A stretch of 53,847 nucleotides of DNA from contig JAIQFL010000020.1 in assembly GCA_020073365.1 (NCBI GenBank), forward strand, positions 1 to 53,847. Direction: 5' to 3'. Positions 45,631 through 53,847 of the stretch are shown here, in pieces; the first letter of the stretch is position 1; every line of letters starts with the position of its first letter. The DNA is from Terriglobia bacterium (GTDB taxonomy: Bacteria > Acidobacteriota > Terriglobia > Bryobacterales > Bryobacteraceae). The notes under the pieces were generated by a model. The model was not told where the DNA came from. It saw only the letters and a list, made by a program, of their open reading frames with translations, and did no database searches. The translations under genes were made by a program, and so were the position numbers.

Positions 45631-46557
45631 TTACATCTTCAGCAGCCGGATGCTGCCGTTGGACGTGCTCAGGTCCAGCAGCGCGCCTCCGCTGCCAATG
45701 GTGGCGTCCAGGTGATTCTTGCTGAACTCGCCCTGCATTCTGACGTCGAAGTCGGTGGAGATGGAGGAGTTGCTTGTCCGGGCCACCACGTGGGCGTTCA
45801 AGTCCCGGGGGAGGTGTAGGGTGATGCCGCTGTTGTTGGTGTTTACCCGAATTTCGCGGCTGAAGCCGTCCGGCAAGGTCAGTTCCACCGGGCCATTGGA
45901 GGTCTCCACGCGGATCGACCGGTCCGCGCGCAGGAGGTCCGCATGGACTCCGCTATTGGAAGTGGTGGCTTCCAGGGTGCCGTTCAACCGTTGTGCGTGG
46001 ATGGGGCCGTTGGAGGTGTGAGCCACCATGTCGCCATTCACGTCCAGCACTTCTATGGCGCTGTTGGAGGTTTGGGCATCCAGGTTGCCGCGCAGTCCGG
46101 TAACGTGAATCTGCCCGTTGGAGGTCCTGAGCCGCGCCGGACCACTGCCATCGGTGGTGCGGATCGCGCCGTTGGAGCTGGTGATGCGGTCCAGGAGGGC
46201 CGCACGCGGAATCTTGATGACAAAGCGCGCACCCTGATTGTTGCGCCGTTCGGAGGGCCGCAGCACGCGGATGGAAACCGAATCCGGGCCGTTGTCGATG
46301 TTCACCTTCAGATCCTCCGCGGCTCGTTGGGAGGGACCGTACTTGGTGCCGCTGATGTCCACCGTATTCTGGTCCCAGCCGGAGATTTCCACAGAGCCGT
46401 TGAAGGTCTCAACGGACAACCGCCCGGTGGAGCTCAAGGGATAGCTGTAATGGAAATCCCGGCTGAACCGTTCCATATCGCCCAGGTCCATGACATCGCA
46501 GGCCGTGAGGCAGAGCAGACCGGCCGCAAGGGCCGGAAGAAGGAGCTTCGGGCGCAT
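45631..46557 (-). CDS. DUF4097-family beta-strand repeat lipoprotein
   Basis: A 308-residue protein with a lipoprotein signal (LLPALAAGLLCLTAC, lipobox LTAC with Cys at residue 20). The mature part has about eight repeats of the type TSNGxI/TSNSxV (ITSSNGAIRT, LRTSNGQIHV, AQTSNSAIEV, AHTSNGPIHA, TTSNSGVHA, VETSNGPVEL), each a turn of a right-handed beta-helix as in DUF4097 (putative adhesin). It is likely an outer-membrane-anchored stalk. It lies 61 bases after the second TadE-like gene on the same strand but need not be part of that unit. Confidence 0.85.
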   Translation of the reverse strand: MRPKLLLPALAAGLLCLTACDVMDLGDMERFSRDFHYSYPLSSTGRLSVETFNGSVEISGWDQNTVDISGTKYGPSQRAAEDLKVNIDNGPDSVSIRVLRPSERRNNQGARFVIKIPRAALLDRITSSNGAIRTTDGSGPARLRTSNGQIHVTGLRGNLDAQTSNSAIEVLDVNGDMVAHTSNGPIHAQRLNGTLEATTSNSGVHADLLRADRSIRVETSNGPVELTLPDGFSREIRVNTNNSGITLHLPRDLNAHVVARTSNSSISTDFDVRMQGEFSKNHLDATIGSGGALLDLSTSNGSIRLLKM

Positions 46558-46618
46558 TACTGTACCTCGATTAAGGGGATACGTAAACGCCCTGTGGTTT
46601 GTTCCCGTGTCACGCGGG

Positions 46619-47014
46619 CTACTGAACGATGATCTGCCTGGAAGTGCTTTGTAGTGTCATGGCGCTGGAGGACACGGTAACCAGGAAGGGCGTGAGCCGG
46701 TACGCCACGTTTACCTGCACGGTGCTGCCGGGATTCTTGTCGGGGGTCCAGGTGGTGGTTACGGTGAGTGCGGTGGTGTCCAGGCAGGTGATGTAGGACA
46801 GAGCTTCGGCCTGCACGTCCGCCGTCAAGGCAGGATGACCGCTGGCGTTTCCGCGGATCGCCGCGAACCGGGCCGCCCGGTGGGCGGCGAAGCACACGGA
46901 ATTGTACGCGAAACCGATCAATCCGAACTGCAGGATGCCGGCCAGCAGGGTAAGGAAAACGGTGGTGACAATCGCGGATTCGACGAGCGTGCTGCCGCGC
47001 TTCGGACGCCTCAT
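46619..47014 (-). CDS. TadE-like minor pilin protein 2
   Basis: A 131-residue TadE-family protein: a basic start RRPKRGSTLVESAIV followed by a single span VFLTLLAGILQFGLIGFAYN, then a short extracytoplasmic beta-rich part. The Glu five residues into the hydrophobic segment is typical of Tad/Flp pseudopilins. The ATG at 47014 overlaps the stop of the preceding TadE gene (ATGA); the frame further upstream is not coding. TadE and TadF are minor pilin components of Flp pili. No TadA ATPase, TadB/C or secretin is in the window. Confidence 0.8.
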   Translation of the reverse strand: MRRPKRGSTLVESAIVTTVFLTLLAGILQFGLIGFAYNSVCFAAHRAARFAAIRGNASGHPALTADVQAEALSYITCLDTTALTVTTTWTPDKNPGSTVQVNVAYRLTPFLVTVSSSAMTLQSTSRQIIVQ

Positions 47015-47526
47015 TGCACCCTCATGCTGGCTTTGGAGGATACCGCGCCGGAGAACGGAAGGCCCGAATAGCTGAACATCGGGTTGCAAGTCGCCCGTGC
47101 GGTCACCTGCACGTAGACCAGCATCTTGCCGCCGGTACAGGTACCGCTGCAACTCACCGATGCGCCGCCGGGGCACTGGCAGGATTTGACGGCGGTGGCC
47201 GTCATGCCGGCGATATCCGGCGCGGCATTGACGGCCGCCGTCTGGATTCCCGTGGTATTCGAGGAGTTGGCCAGGCTGAGGCTGCCGTACTGCGCGCCCG
47301 CGCGGGCGGCATCGGCGACGCAGATGGCGGTACGAACGAGCGCGCCGAAGTCCAGAACTCCCGCCAGCAGGAGAAGGATCAACGGCGCCACCAGGGCGAA
47401 TTCGACGGCTACCATTCCGCGCCGGGCGCGCCGGCAGATCGTTGGCCGGGTGGAGGGCGACAATGGGCCGCGATGGCGCGCTCCCAGGATCCGGCTGTCT
47501 CTTGGGGATGGCTGGTTCGCTCGCAT
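47011..47526 (-). CDS. TadE-like minor pilin protein 1
   Basis: A 171-residue TadE-family protein: an N-terminal basic extension, then RRARRGMVAVEFALVAPLIL with a span LLLAGVLDFGALV and a Cys-rich external part (SCQCPGGASVSCSGTCTGGK, two probable disulfides). The ATG at 47526 lies 2 bases after the TadG stop; a GTG at 47532 overlapping that stop is an alternative. It is the middle gene of a coupled trio tadG-tadE-tadE. Confidence 0.8.
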   Translation of the reverse strand: MRANQPSPRDSRILGARHRGPLSPSTRPTICRRARRGMVAVEFALVAPLILLLLAGVLDFGALVRTAICVADAARAGAQYGSLSLANSSNTTGIQTAAVNAAPDIAGMTATAVKSCQCPGGASVSCSGTCTGGKMLVYVQVTARATCNPMFSYSGLPFSGAVSSKASMRVQ

Positions 47527-47528
47527 GG

Positions 47529-48782
47529 TCACTCGCTGACGATCCCGCTCCCCTTCACCGGCGATCCGCCGGGTAGCGACGAGTAATCGTTGTTCAGCGT
47601 GGTACCTCCTGAGAAGCTGATGGAATTCGCCACGATGATGGTGTAAGCGGTTCCCACCGAACCGCCGGAGTAATTCAGGTTCGTGGTGGGGAAGTAGAGA
47701 GTGCCGGTCAGAACGGTACTGGTGCCTCCCGAAAACGTGCTGGGAGGGCCCGAACCGACGCTGCGGTCCTGATAGAACAGGATGCCGGCGAACGATCCAG
47801 TGGTGGGCGCCGTCAGGTTCACGGACGTCCCGCCGCTGAAACTGATGGCCCCATAGCTGTACCCGGATGCCGTGTTGAAGAAGGTGACGCCGGTTCCCGA
47901 AACGCTGGAACCGCCGCTAATCGATAATCCACCTCCATTGAGCACGTACATGCCCGCGTTGAAGGTGACATGGGAACCGCCGCTGATCGAGATCCCCCGG
48001 CAGTAGACCCCTGGGTTGAGAGTCCTGGTGGCTCCTCCCGAAACATTGTATTGGTTGGTGCCGTAAGTGCACCCGGCGATCGAGGGAGGGGACAGGTAGG
48101 AGAGGGGGTCGGATGGAGGAGAGATTCCCGTCACGGGCGCGGGCGACACGGATGCGCCTCCGCTGACCTGGTAGCTCCCGGCAATGTCCACGCTGGTAGC
48201 GGTGATGCTTGCGCCTCCGCTCGCGGTCAGGGCTCTGGCATTGTTGGAGGCAACTTCTATCCCGCAATGGGAATTGACCGAGGCCCCTCCGCTGGCGGAG
48301 AACGCACCGGACATACTGGGGTCGAGGGTGTACAGGCAACTGGTGCCACTCCCCTGGCGCGCCACACTGCGGGCACGAACTGTCGCGGTGGAGACGCCCA
48401 GGGCCTGCATGAAGAAGCTCGCAACGCTTTTGGAAACGATCACCTCAATGGCCGTCGGGTCGGTGGTGTAACTGCCGCTCAGGGGCGGATGGTTGACCGT
48501 GACGGTAACGGAGCCCACGCCGTCAGTGAATCCGTTAAGCGCGGAATCGGCTTTGGCGGCGGTCGAAATATTGGCGGAGCCATTCATCCTGAGATCCTGC
48601 ACGCCACCGAGCGCCGCGGCATCCGCGGCGGTCTGCATCCTGACCTTGACCAGCTCGATGTATCCGACATCCACGGCGAGTCCCAGGAAAGCCAGCAAGA
48701 GCACCGTCGAGAGCAGCATGGTGATGAGCACGAAACCGCGTTGGGTGGGACAGTGCCGGATTTTGGGCGCGGCCGGACTCAT
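47529..48782 (-). CDS. TadG-like protein with SGG-repeat domain
   Basis: A 417-residue protein. Residues 15-60 are the TadG-type N-terminus (QRGFVLITMLLSTVLLLAF followed by ADVGY-like VDVGYIELVKVRMQTAADAA). From about residue 160 on, SGG[AST]S-type motifs recur (SASGGASVNSH, ASGGASITA, VSGGASVSPA, ISGGSHVTF, ISGGSSVSG, FSGGTSVNL, FSGGTSTVL), each spaced 15-35 residues, suggesting a beta-helix with Gly-Gly turns. TadG is a minor component of the Tad/Flp pilus. First gene of the tadG-tadE-tadE trio. Confidence 0.8.
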   Translation of the reverse strand: MSPAAPKIRHCPTQRGFVLITMLLSTVLLLAFLGLAVDVGYIELVKVRMQTAADAAALGGVQDLRMNGSANISTAAKADSALNGFTDGVGSVTVTVNHPPLSGSYTTDPTAIEVIVSKSVASFFMQALGVSTATVRARSVARQGSGTSCLYTLDPSMSGAFSASGGASVNSHCGIEVASNNARALTASGGASITATSVDIAGSYQVSGGASVSPAPVTGISPPSDPLSYLSPPSIAGCTYGTNQYNVSGGATRTLNPGVYCRGISISGGSHVTFNAGMYVLNGGGLSISGGSSVSGTGVTFFNTASGYSYGAISFSGGTSVNLTAPTTGSFAGILFYQDRSVGSGPPSTFSGGTSTVLTGTLYFPTTNLNYSGGSVGTAYTIIVANSISFSGGTTLNNDYSSLPGGSPVKGSGIVSE

Positions 48783-48903
48783 GGTTCCCGTGGGAATTCT
48801 CCGTTTTTACAGTAGCCGCAACGGGGCCGGCGGGGAATCGGGGGAAGCACTTAGTGGGGCGAGGGAAAATAGCCGGGATCGCGAGGGCACATTGGTGGCC
48901 CAA

Positions 48904-49197
48904 TCATTCTCTCTTCTGTCCCGTGCCGCCGTCGGGAGGAGCGGCGGGCGGGGTACGTTCCACGACGACGTCGAACTTCGAAACTACGGTGGCAATGGCG
49001 CCAACGGCGGCCAGGATGGGGGCGAGGATGACGCCGACGGCCGCCACCGTCAGGGGGATTTCCATGAAGGTGTGGCCGCGCTCGTCCTTAATGATGATGC
49101 GGCGGACGTTGCCTTCGTGAATCAGGTCGCGCACCTTGTCGGCGAGATCCTGGCTGTGAACTTTGAACTGCTCGTAGATCTGGTCGAGTTTGTCCAT
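48904..49197 (-). CDS. DUF4342-family small membrane protein
   Basis: A 97-residue protein. MDKLDQIYEQFKVHSQDLAD, then VRDLIHEGNVRRIIIKDERG and FMEIPLTVAAVGVILAPILA match the DUF4342 pattern (ubiquitin-associated-like N-terminal helix, then a hydrophobic span). The function is unknown. The start at 49197 is set by homology; the open frame upstream has none. It lies alone between the Tad trio and the PadR unit. Confidence 0.75.
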   Translation of the reverse strand: MDKLDQIYEQFKVHSQDLADKVRDLIHEGNVRRIIIKDERGHTFMEIPLTVAAVGVILAPILAAVGAIATVVSKFDVVVERTPPAAPPDGGTGQKRE

Positions 49198-49231
49198 GTG
49201 GGAAGTGTAGCGCGGAACCAGCGAGAAGATG

Positions 49232-50110
49232 CTATGCCGCGGGAAACAGTCCGCGGCCGCGTTGAAAAGTCCGGCCCCACCGGTCGTGCGTGGCCGTGCC
49301 GTGACCCTGTAAGCAGATCGATTCCACTTCGGCGGAACGGAGCAGAACGTTGGCTTCGCTGCCACGGACGATCGGCATGCGGAGAATCTCCACGCAGCTT
49401 GGACATCGGCGGATCACGTCGCGCCACCAAAGGCGTTGAGAAGCCGCAGCGGCCAACACGTAGGCCAACGTCGCCAGGATGAGCGCGAGGCTTTGCACCC
49501 GCTGCCACGACCACGCCGAGGCCAGGAGGAACTGCATTATCGAGATCCAGGCCACGACTCCGAAAAGGGCGGACAGGATCAGGCCGAGCGCTCCATACCA
49601 ACGGAGCTTCCCGCAATTCCGCAGGAACGGATCGCGCAGCAGGCGCACGGCGCCCACGGCCATCGCCACACGCCACACCAGCAGGGCGAACCAGGCCGGA
49701 ACGATACCGGCGGGGGTCAAGGGGATCAAGCGTTGGTTCCGTAAGCCGCGGCCGAAGGGGAGAGCGGCCCGGAGACTCTCGATCAGTTGGCCGCGCTGGG
49801 GGTTAAGGACCAGGAGCAGAGCGGTGCCGAGGACCAGGCAGCAGAGTACCAGCAAGGGGCTGCGCTTCAGGCGGGCGACCGGCAGCAGATCGATCAGTCC
49901 GGGAAGGTCGCCGCCGATTTCGCGCAGCGCCTCGCGGCGGTAGCGAGACCGCCGGCCAAGCCGGCACCGGGCGATGCGGCGCGCCTCCCGCCGGGTTAGC
50001 CCGAGCGACTCGAACTCGGAGATGGCACGGTCCCGGTGGAAGCGCCACTCTTCCGCGAATCTGCTGCGGCGATTCCACCAGGCGGCCAAGCTCTCGAAGC
50101 AATCGCGCAT
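49232..50110 (-). CDS. Membrane protein with ADOP-type prefix domain
   Basis: A 292-residue protein. The first 70 residues (EEWRFHRDRAISEFESLGL followed by TRREARRIARCRLGRRSRY) match the prefix domain at the N-terminus of many ADOP permeases. The rest has four to five membrane spans (LLVLCCLVLGTALLLVL, ALGLILSALFGVVAWISIM) and no MacB or FtsX block. The gene follows a PadR regulator by one base, the arrangement usual for ADOP genes. It therefore looks like an ADOP locus whose permease part has been replaced by another membrane domain. The function is unknown. Confidence 0.7.
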   Translation of the reverse strand: MRDCFESLAAWWNRRSRFAEEWRFHRDRAISEFESLGLTRREARRIARCRLGRRSRYRREALREIGGDLPGLIDLLPVARLKRSPLLVLCCLVLGTALLLVLNPQRGQLIESLRAALPFGRGLRNQRLIPLTPAGIVPAWFALLVWRVAMAVGAVRLLRDPFLRNCGKLRWYGALGLILSALFGVVAWISIMQFLLASAWSWQRVQSLALILATLAYVLAAAASQRLWWRDVIRRCPSCVEILRMPIVRGSEANVLLRSAEVESICLQGHGTATHDRWGRTFQRGRGLFPAA

Positions 50111-50111
50111 G

Positions 50112-50459
50112 TCAGGCCTTCTCGATCACGTTCTCCACCACATTCCGGAATTGCAGCCAGTTATCCAATTCCAGTTGCAAGTGGCGCTTGCCCGTGCCGG
50201 TGAGCGAATAGTAGCGGGCCTTGCGCTTGTTCTCCGAGAGGGCCGTCTCGGACCGGACCCAGCCGCGCTCTTCCATGCGGTACAGGCATGGATAAAGCGA
50301 GCCCTCGTCGATTTGCAGCCACTCCCCGGACAGTTCGCCCAGGCGGCGGCTGATGGCATAGCCGTGTTGGGGGCCGCTGGTAAGGATGCGCAGGACCAGC
50401 AGGTCGAGCGTGCCCTGGAAGAGAGAGCCGCGGGGACCGGCCGGGCCTTGCTTAGACAT
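50112..50459 (-). CDS. PadR-family transcriptional regulator
   Basis: A 115-residue PadR repressor: LFQGTLDLLVLRILTSGPQH, GYAISRRLGELSGEWLQIDE, then EGSLYPCLYRMEERGWVRSE and the wing ARYYSLTGTGKRHLQ. The short PadR-s2 form. The ATG at 50459 (MSKQGPAGPRGS) is chosen since homology begins there. PadR genes commonly precede ADOP-type genes in acidobacteria and likely repress the downstream membrane protein; the ligand is unknown. Confidence 0.88.
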   Translation of the reverse strand: MSKQGPAGPRGSLFQGTLDLLVLRILTSGPQHGYAISRRLGELSGEWLQIDEGSLYPCLYRMEERGWVRSETALSENKRKARYYSLTGTGKRHLQLELDNWLQFRNVVENVIEKA

Positions 50460-50522
50460 TCTAAATGAAGTGTACCCGTGGGGCGGGGGAGGTGTCAAGC
50501 GCGGTGCGGCTTCAGTTCCTGG

Positions 50523-51023
50523 TCATTCCGAAACGATGGGTTCGGGGATTTCTTCGGTGCGCTGAGCCAGTTCTTTATGGCGGCTGAGATAGCGAACGCA
50601 GGCGTTCCAGCGGAGGACCGCATCGTCGTTTCCCGGAGCCCGAAGACGTTCCGCCTCTTCGAACAGTTCCAGAGCCCTCACGATCCATTCATAGACGTAG
50701 AGATGCGCCCCCTGGCCGCCTCCATGGTGGCGCGCCTTGGCCCGGCGTTCCCACGCAATGCCCGCATAATACGCGCGGTCATAGGGCGTCTGCAGGCGGT
50801 CAACCGTCGACAGGGCGCTGGCAAAAGCGTGCGCATCATGGGTGATCTCGTCGGTCAACGACAGAATCAGACTGACGAGAGCCTGCTGATGATCGGGTTC
50901 AATCGCCAGGATGTCACGGCAGATACTTTCGGCTTCGCCAGGCTCGTTGAGTAACCGGTAGCGCTCCGCTTTGGCCAGCGCGCCGGACACGCTGTCGGGT
51001 GAGATTAGCTTTAGCGTGAACAT
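50523..51023 (-). CDS. Hypothetical TPR-like protein
   Basis: A 166-residue soluble helical protein (ALAKAERYRLLNEPGEAESI, CRDILAIEPDHQQALVSLIL, VRALELFEEAERLRAPGNDD) with TPR-like helix spacing. No catalytic motif is seen. Its ATG lies 22 bases after the sdhB stop, so it may be the last gene of the sdhAB transcript. A role in Sdh assembly would be speculation. Confidence 0.65.
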   Translation of the reverse strand: MFTLKLISPDSVSGALAKAERYRLLNEPGEAESICRDILAIEPDHQQALVSLILSLTDEITHDAHAFASALSTVDRLQTPYDRAYYAGIAWERRAKARHHGGGQGAHLYVYEWIVRALELFEEAERLRAPGNDDAVLRWNACVRYLSRHKELAQRTEEIPEPIVSE

Positions 51024-51045
51024 TGGTTCTCCTTCTTCGGGGCTG

Positions 51046-51783
51046 TCAAAGGATGTGAAGCAGTTTCTTCAGAGGGTCGAAGAAATCGTCCACCACCCTT
51101 TCTTTGAGTGGGATGATCGCATTCTCGGTGATGGTTATGAATTCGGGGCAGACCTGGCGGCAGCAGGTAGTGATATTGCAATAGCCGATACTGTACTTGT
51201 CTTTCAGGTCCTTGACCCGGTCTTCGGTGTCCAGCGGATGCATCTCTAGAGCGGCTACGTGGACAAAGTAGCGCGGACCGATGAACTGGTCGTGCTTGTG
51301 GTGCTCGCGCAGGACGTGGCAAACGTCCTGGCAAAGGAAACACTCGATGCACTTGCGAAACTCCTGCACGCGGTCGACGTCGGCCTGCCGCATGCGCCAC
51401 GTGCCATCCTCGGCGTCCGGGGATCGCGGGCGGAACGGCTTGATGGTTTTCTTGACGCGAAAGTTCCAGGAGACGTCGGTGACCAGGTCGCGGATGGAGG
51501 GAAACGCGTGCATGGGCTCCAGGATCACGGGCATGTCCAGGTTCAACTCGCTCAGCCGCGTCATGCACATGAGCCGCGGCGTGCCGTTGATCTCGGCGGA
51601 GCACGAGCCGCACTTGCCGGCTTTGCAGTTCCAGCGCACGGCGAGGTCGGGCGCCTGCTGGGCCTGTATGCGGTGAACGGCGTCCAGCACCACCATCCCC
51701 TCATCCACCGGCGTGACGAAATCCTGAAACTTGCCGCCGCTCGAATCGCCGCGCCAGATGCGAAACATGGCCTGCTTAGCCAT
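51046..51783 (-). CDS. sdhB: Succinate dehydrogenase / fumarate reductase iron-sulfur subunit
   Basis: A 245-residue subunit that carries electrons from the flavoprotein to the membrane quinone site. The [2Fe-2S] ligands lie in WNCKAGKCGSCSAEING plus LMCMTRL. The [4Fe-4S] and [3Fe-4S] ligands lie in CIECFLCQDVCHV and CNITTCCRQVCPEFI. All expected Cys are present. The ATG follows the sdhA stop without a gap, so the subunits are translated together. The sequence resembles the soluble-looking Sdh1/fumarate reductase B subunits of actinobacteria more than enterobacterial SdhB. Confidence 0.93.
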   Translation of the reverse strand: MAKQAMFRIWRGDSSGGKFQDFVTPVDEGMVVLDAVHRIQAQQAPDLAVRWNCKAGKCGSCSAEINGTPRLMCMTRLSELNLDMPVILEPMHAFPSIRDLVTDVSWNFRVKKTIKPFRPRSPDAEDGTWRMRQADVDRVQEFRKCIECFLCQDVCHVLREHHKHDQFIGPRYFVHVAALEMHPLDTEDRVKDLKDKYSIGYCNITTCCRQVCPEFITITENAIIPLKERVVDDFFDPLKKLLHIL

Positions 51784-53598
51784 CTATTTCATCTCCTCGA
51801 TAATCTTCTTCAGCTCGGCGGGAAGGGTTTGGACGGGCCGCTTCTCCACCAGCATCTCGCCCGAGCCGCCGCACCGCACGACGATGTTGTGCTTGCCCCA
51901 TTCGGAGTCTTTGTTCGGGAAGTCTTCGCGAAATTGAGCGCCCCGGCTCTCTTTTCTCAACAGGGCGGCACGGGTAATGGCCTCCGAAACCTCCAGCATG
52001 TTCGCCAGGTCCATGGAGGTGTGCCAGCCGTTGTTGTACTGGCGGTTGCCCGCGATGCCCGCCCTACCGGCCCTCACCCGCAGTTGAGCGATCACGCCAA
52101 GGGCCTGCTGCATTTCGCCCTCGGTGCGCACGATGCCCACCAGGTCTTGCATGGATTCCTGCAGGGCGTACTGGATCTGATAGGGGTTTTCGCCCGCGGG
52201 GCCGCGCTCGAAGGGCTCCAGCGCGGCTTCCGCGCCGGCCTGAACCTGGGCCTCGTCGACGGCCGCGACGCCGTTCTGCCTGGCGAATTCGGCGGCGAAC
52301 TGGCCGGCGCGCTGGCCGAAGACCAGGAGGTCGGAAAGCGAATTGCCGCCCAAACGGTTGGCGCCGTGGAGGCCGGCGGCGGCTTCTCCCGCGGCGAAGA
52401 GTCCCGGAACGGTGGACATCTGCGTGTCGCCATCCACGCGGATCCCGCCCATCATGTAGTGCGTGGTGGGGCCCACTTCCATGGGCGTGGTGGTGATATC
52501 GATATCCGCGAGCTGTTTGAACTGATGGTACATACTGGGCAGCTTGCGCCTGATATGCTCCGCGGCTTTGGGAATGTGCCGCTTAATCCAGGCGATGTCC
52601 AGGAAGACGCCGCCATGCGGGCTGCCGCGGCCGGCTTTGACTTCGCGATTGATGCAGCGGGCCACGTGGTCGCGCGTGAGAAGCTCGGGCGGGCGGCGCG
52701 CGTTCTTGTCTCCCTGCGTGTATCGCCAGCCTTCGTCTTCGCTGTCGGCGGTCTGTTCCTTGTACAGATCGGGGATGTCGTCGAACATGAAGCGGCGGCC
52801 TTCGCTGTTGCGCAGAACGCCTCCATCGCCGCGGACGGCTTCGGTAACCAGGATGCCGCGGACGCTGATCGGCCAAACCATGCCGGTGGGGTGAAACTGG
52901 ACGAACTCCATGTCGAGAAGCTCGGCCCCGGCGCGGTAGGCCAGCGCCAGACCGTCGCCCGTATATTCCCAACTGTTGCTGGTGACCTTGAACGCGCGCC
53001 CGATACCACCGGTCGCGACCACCACGGACCTGGCGGTCCACAGGATGAAGTGGCCCTTCTCGCGATCGTAGCCGAAGGCGCCCGCGACACGGCCGGAATC
53101 CGTCAGGAGGCTGAGGATGGTGCATTCCATATGGACCTCCATGCCTTGGTGGATGCCGTGGTCCTGCAGGGTGCGAATCATTTCGAGACCGGTGCGGTCG
53201 CCCACGTGGGCCAGGCGCGGATAGCGATGGCCGCCGAAATTCCGCTGCAGAATCCGGCCATCCGCCGTGCGGTCGAACAGCGCGCCCCAGGCCTCCAGTT
53301 CGCGGACGCGATCGGGCGCTTCTTTGGCGTGCAACTCGGACATACGGCAATTGTTGAGGTACTGACCGCCCCGCATGGTGTCGGCAAAATGGACCCGCCA
53401 GTTGTCGCGGTCGTCGACATTGGCGAGCGCGGCCGCCACACCGCCTTCGGCCATCACGGTGTGGGCCTTGCCCAGCAGCGATTTGCACACGACTCCGACT
53501 TTGAGCCCGAGACTGGCCGCCTCAATGGCGGCGCGCAGGCCGGCTCCGCCCGCGCCAACTACCAGCACGTCGTAGGAATACCTCTGGTATTCCGCCAT
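51784..53598 (-). CDS. sdhA: Succinate dehydrogenase / fumarate reductase flavoprotein subunit
   Basis: A 604-residue subunit oxidising succinate to fumarate in the TCA cycle. The FAD fold is VLVVGAGGAGLRAAIEAASL. KAHTVMAEGGVAAAL contains the His that binds FAD covalently. The substrate region HPTGMVWPISVRGILVTEAV and RFMFDDIPDLYKE and the capping HYMMGGIRVDGDTQM are intact, as is the late GLHGANRLGGNSLSDLLVFG. GGAG stands 9 bases before the ATG. No membrane-anchor (sdhC/D) gene lies before or after within the window; 249 bases upstream are visible without any gene. Confidence 0.94.
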   Translation of the reverse strand: MAEYQRYSYDVLVVGAGGAGLRAAIEAASLGLKVGVVCKSLLGKAHTVMAEGGVAAALANVDDRDNWRVHFADTMRGGQYLNNCRMSELHAKEAPDRVRELEAWGALFDRTADGRILQRNFGGHRYPRLAHVGDRTGLEMIRTLQDHGIHQGMEVHMECTILSLLTDSGRVAGAFGYDREKGHFILWTARSVVVATGGIGRAFKVTSNSWEYTGDGLALAYRAGAELLDMEFVQFHPTGMVWPISVRGILVTEAVRGDGGVLRNSEGRRFMFDDIPDLYKEQTADSEDEGWRYTQGDKNARRPPELLTRDHVARCINREVKAGRGSPHGGVFLDIAWIKRHIPKAAEHIRRKLPSMYHQFKQLADIDITTTPMEVGPTTHYMMGGIRVDGDTQMSTVPGLFAAGEAAAGLHGANRLGGNSLSDLLVFGQRAGQFAAEFARQNGVAAVDEAQVQAGAEAALEPFERGPAGENPYQIQYALQESMQDLVGIVRTEGEMQQALGVIAQLRVRAGRAGIAGNRQYNNGWHTSMDLANMLEVSEAITRAALLRKESRGAQFREDFPNKDSEWGKHNIVVRCGGSGEMLVEKRPVQTLPAELKKIIEEMK

Positions 53599-53847
53599 TA
53601 AAGAATTCTCCAGTCATGCCAGACTCATCTTCTACACCATGTCCGCGGAAGTTACGCATTTCCAAGGGTTTGCAACTTTGAAAACGGCCTAGTGACACGC
53701 TTTCTCTCCGCCTGCGCCCATCTGGAGATAAGTTCAGCATGGGCGTAGCGCGGGTGGCATGGCGACGCCGCAGGCTTGAAAAACCTTGCCCACCACTCCG
53801 GAAGTCTGGCCGCGAAAAACGTAACCCTTCCCACTGATCGCAACTTC
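53599..53847. other. Upstream region of sdhA
   Basis: About 250 bases to the right edge. It should hold the sdhAB promoter. No gene or anchor-subunit fragment was recognised on either strand. Confidence 0.4.

Overview
The window looks like a chromosome segment from an acidobacterium of the Solibacter/Bryobacterales type. This assignment is inferred from gene content and was not checked by search. The pointers are: two large MacB/FtsX permeases with no ATPase partner (the acidobacterial ADOP family); two secreted proteins with the C-terminal domain first described in Solibacter (TIGR03437); a PadR regulator next to a protein with the ADOP prefix domain; high G+C; frequent GTG/TTG starts; and many short intergenic inverted repeats. 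No phage, complete transposon or CRISPR array is visible.

Layout. 1-5.2 kb: the N-terminus of a DeoR-type regulator, an outer-membrane barrel protein, a secreted protein, a LytS/LytTR two-component pair, the 5' stub of a TIR-domain gene and an alpha/beta hydrolase. 5.3-9.0 kb: a TrpE-TrpG fusion, a HigBA-like toxin-antitoxin pair and an isoprenylcysteine-methyltransferase-like membrane protein. 9.0-18.6 kb: an argF-argG-argH-argR operon read leftwards from a promoter region with two ARG boxes. It is flanked by two related Hsp70 genes that point away from each other, one followed on the same strand by a methyltransferase gene and the other preceded by a DUF2760 gene.

19.3-28.8 kb: the first ADOP permease, small conserved-looking genes, a fused membrane/spermidine-synthase-like protein, a secreted TIGR03437 protein, and a di-heme oxidoreductase gene broken by a tandem CTAG duplication and followed by a TPR-like gene. 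29.4-40.7 kb: the second ADOP permease, a gluconate-2-dehydrogenase subunit 3/GMC oxidoreductase pair, an M24 peptidase, a second methyltransferase-like protein, a tRNA 3' fragment beside a truncated DUF433 gene, an M28 peptidase, an esterase and an MmcQ/YjbR protein.

40.8-53.6 kb: a 1213-residue secreted beta-propeller protein, an HDOD protein, a DUF4097 lipoprotein, three coupled Tad/Flp minor-pilin-type genes, a DUF4342 protein, a PadR regulator with a membrane protein, a TPR-like protein and the sdhAB subunits of succinate dehydrogenase. Most genes are ordinary housekeeping or accessory functions. The unusual material is the rearranged Hsp70/DUF2760/DUF3731 module around the arginine operon, several scars of past mobility (tRNA fragment, CTAG duplication, TIR stub) and a dispersed palindrome that sits directly after stop codons.
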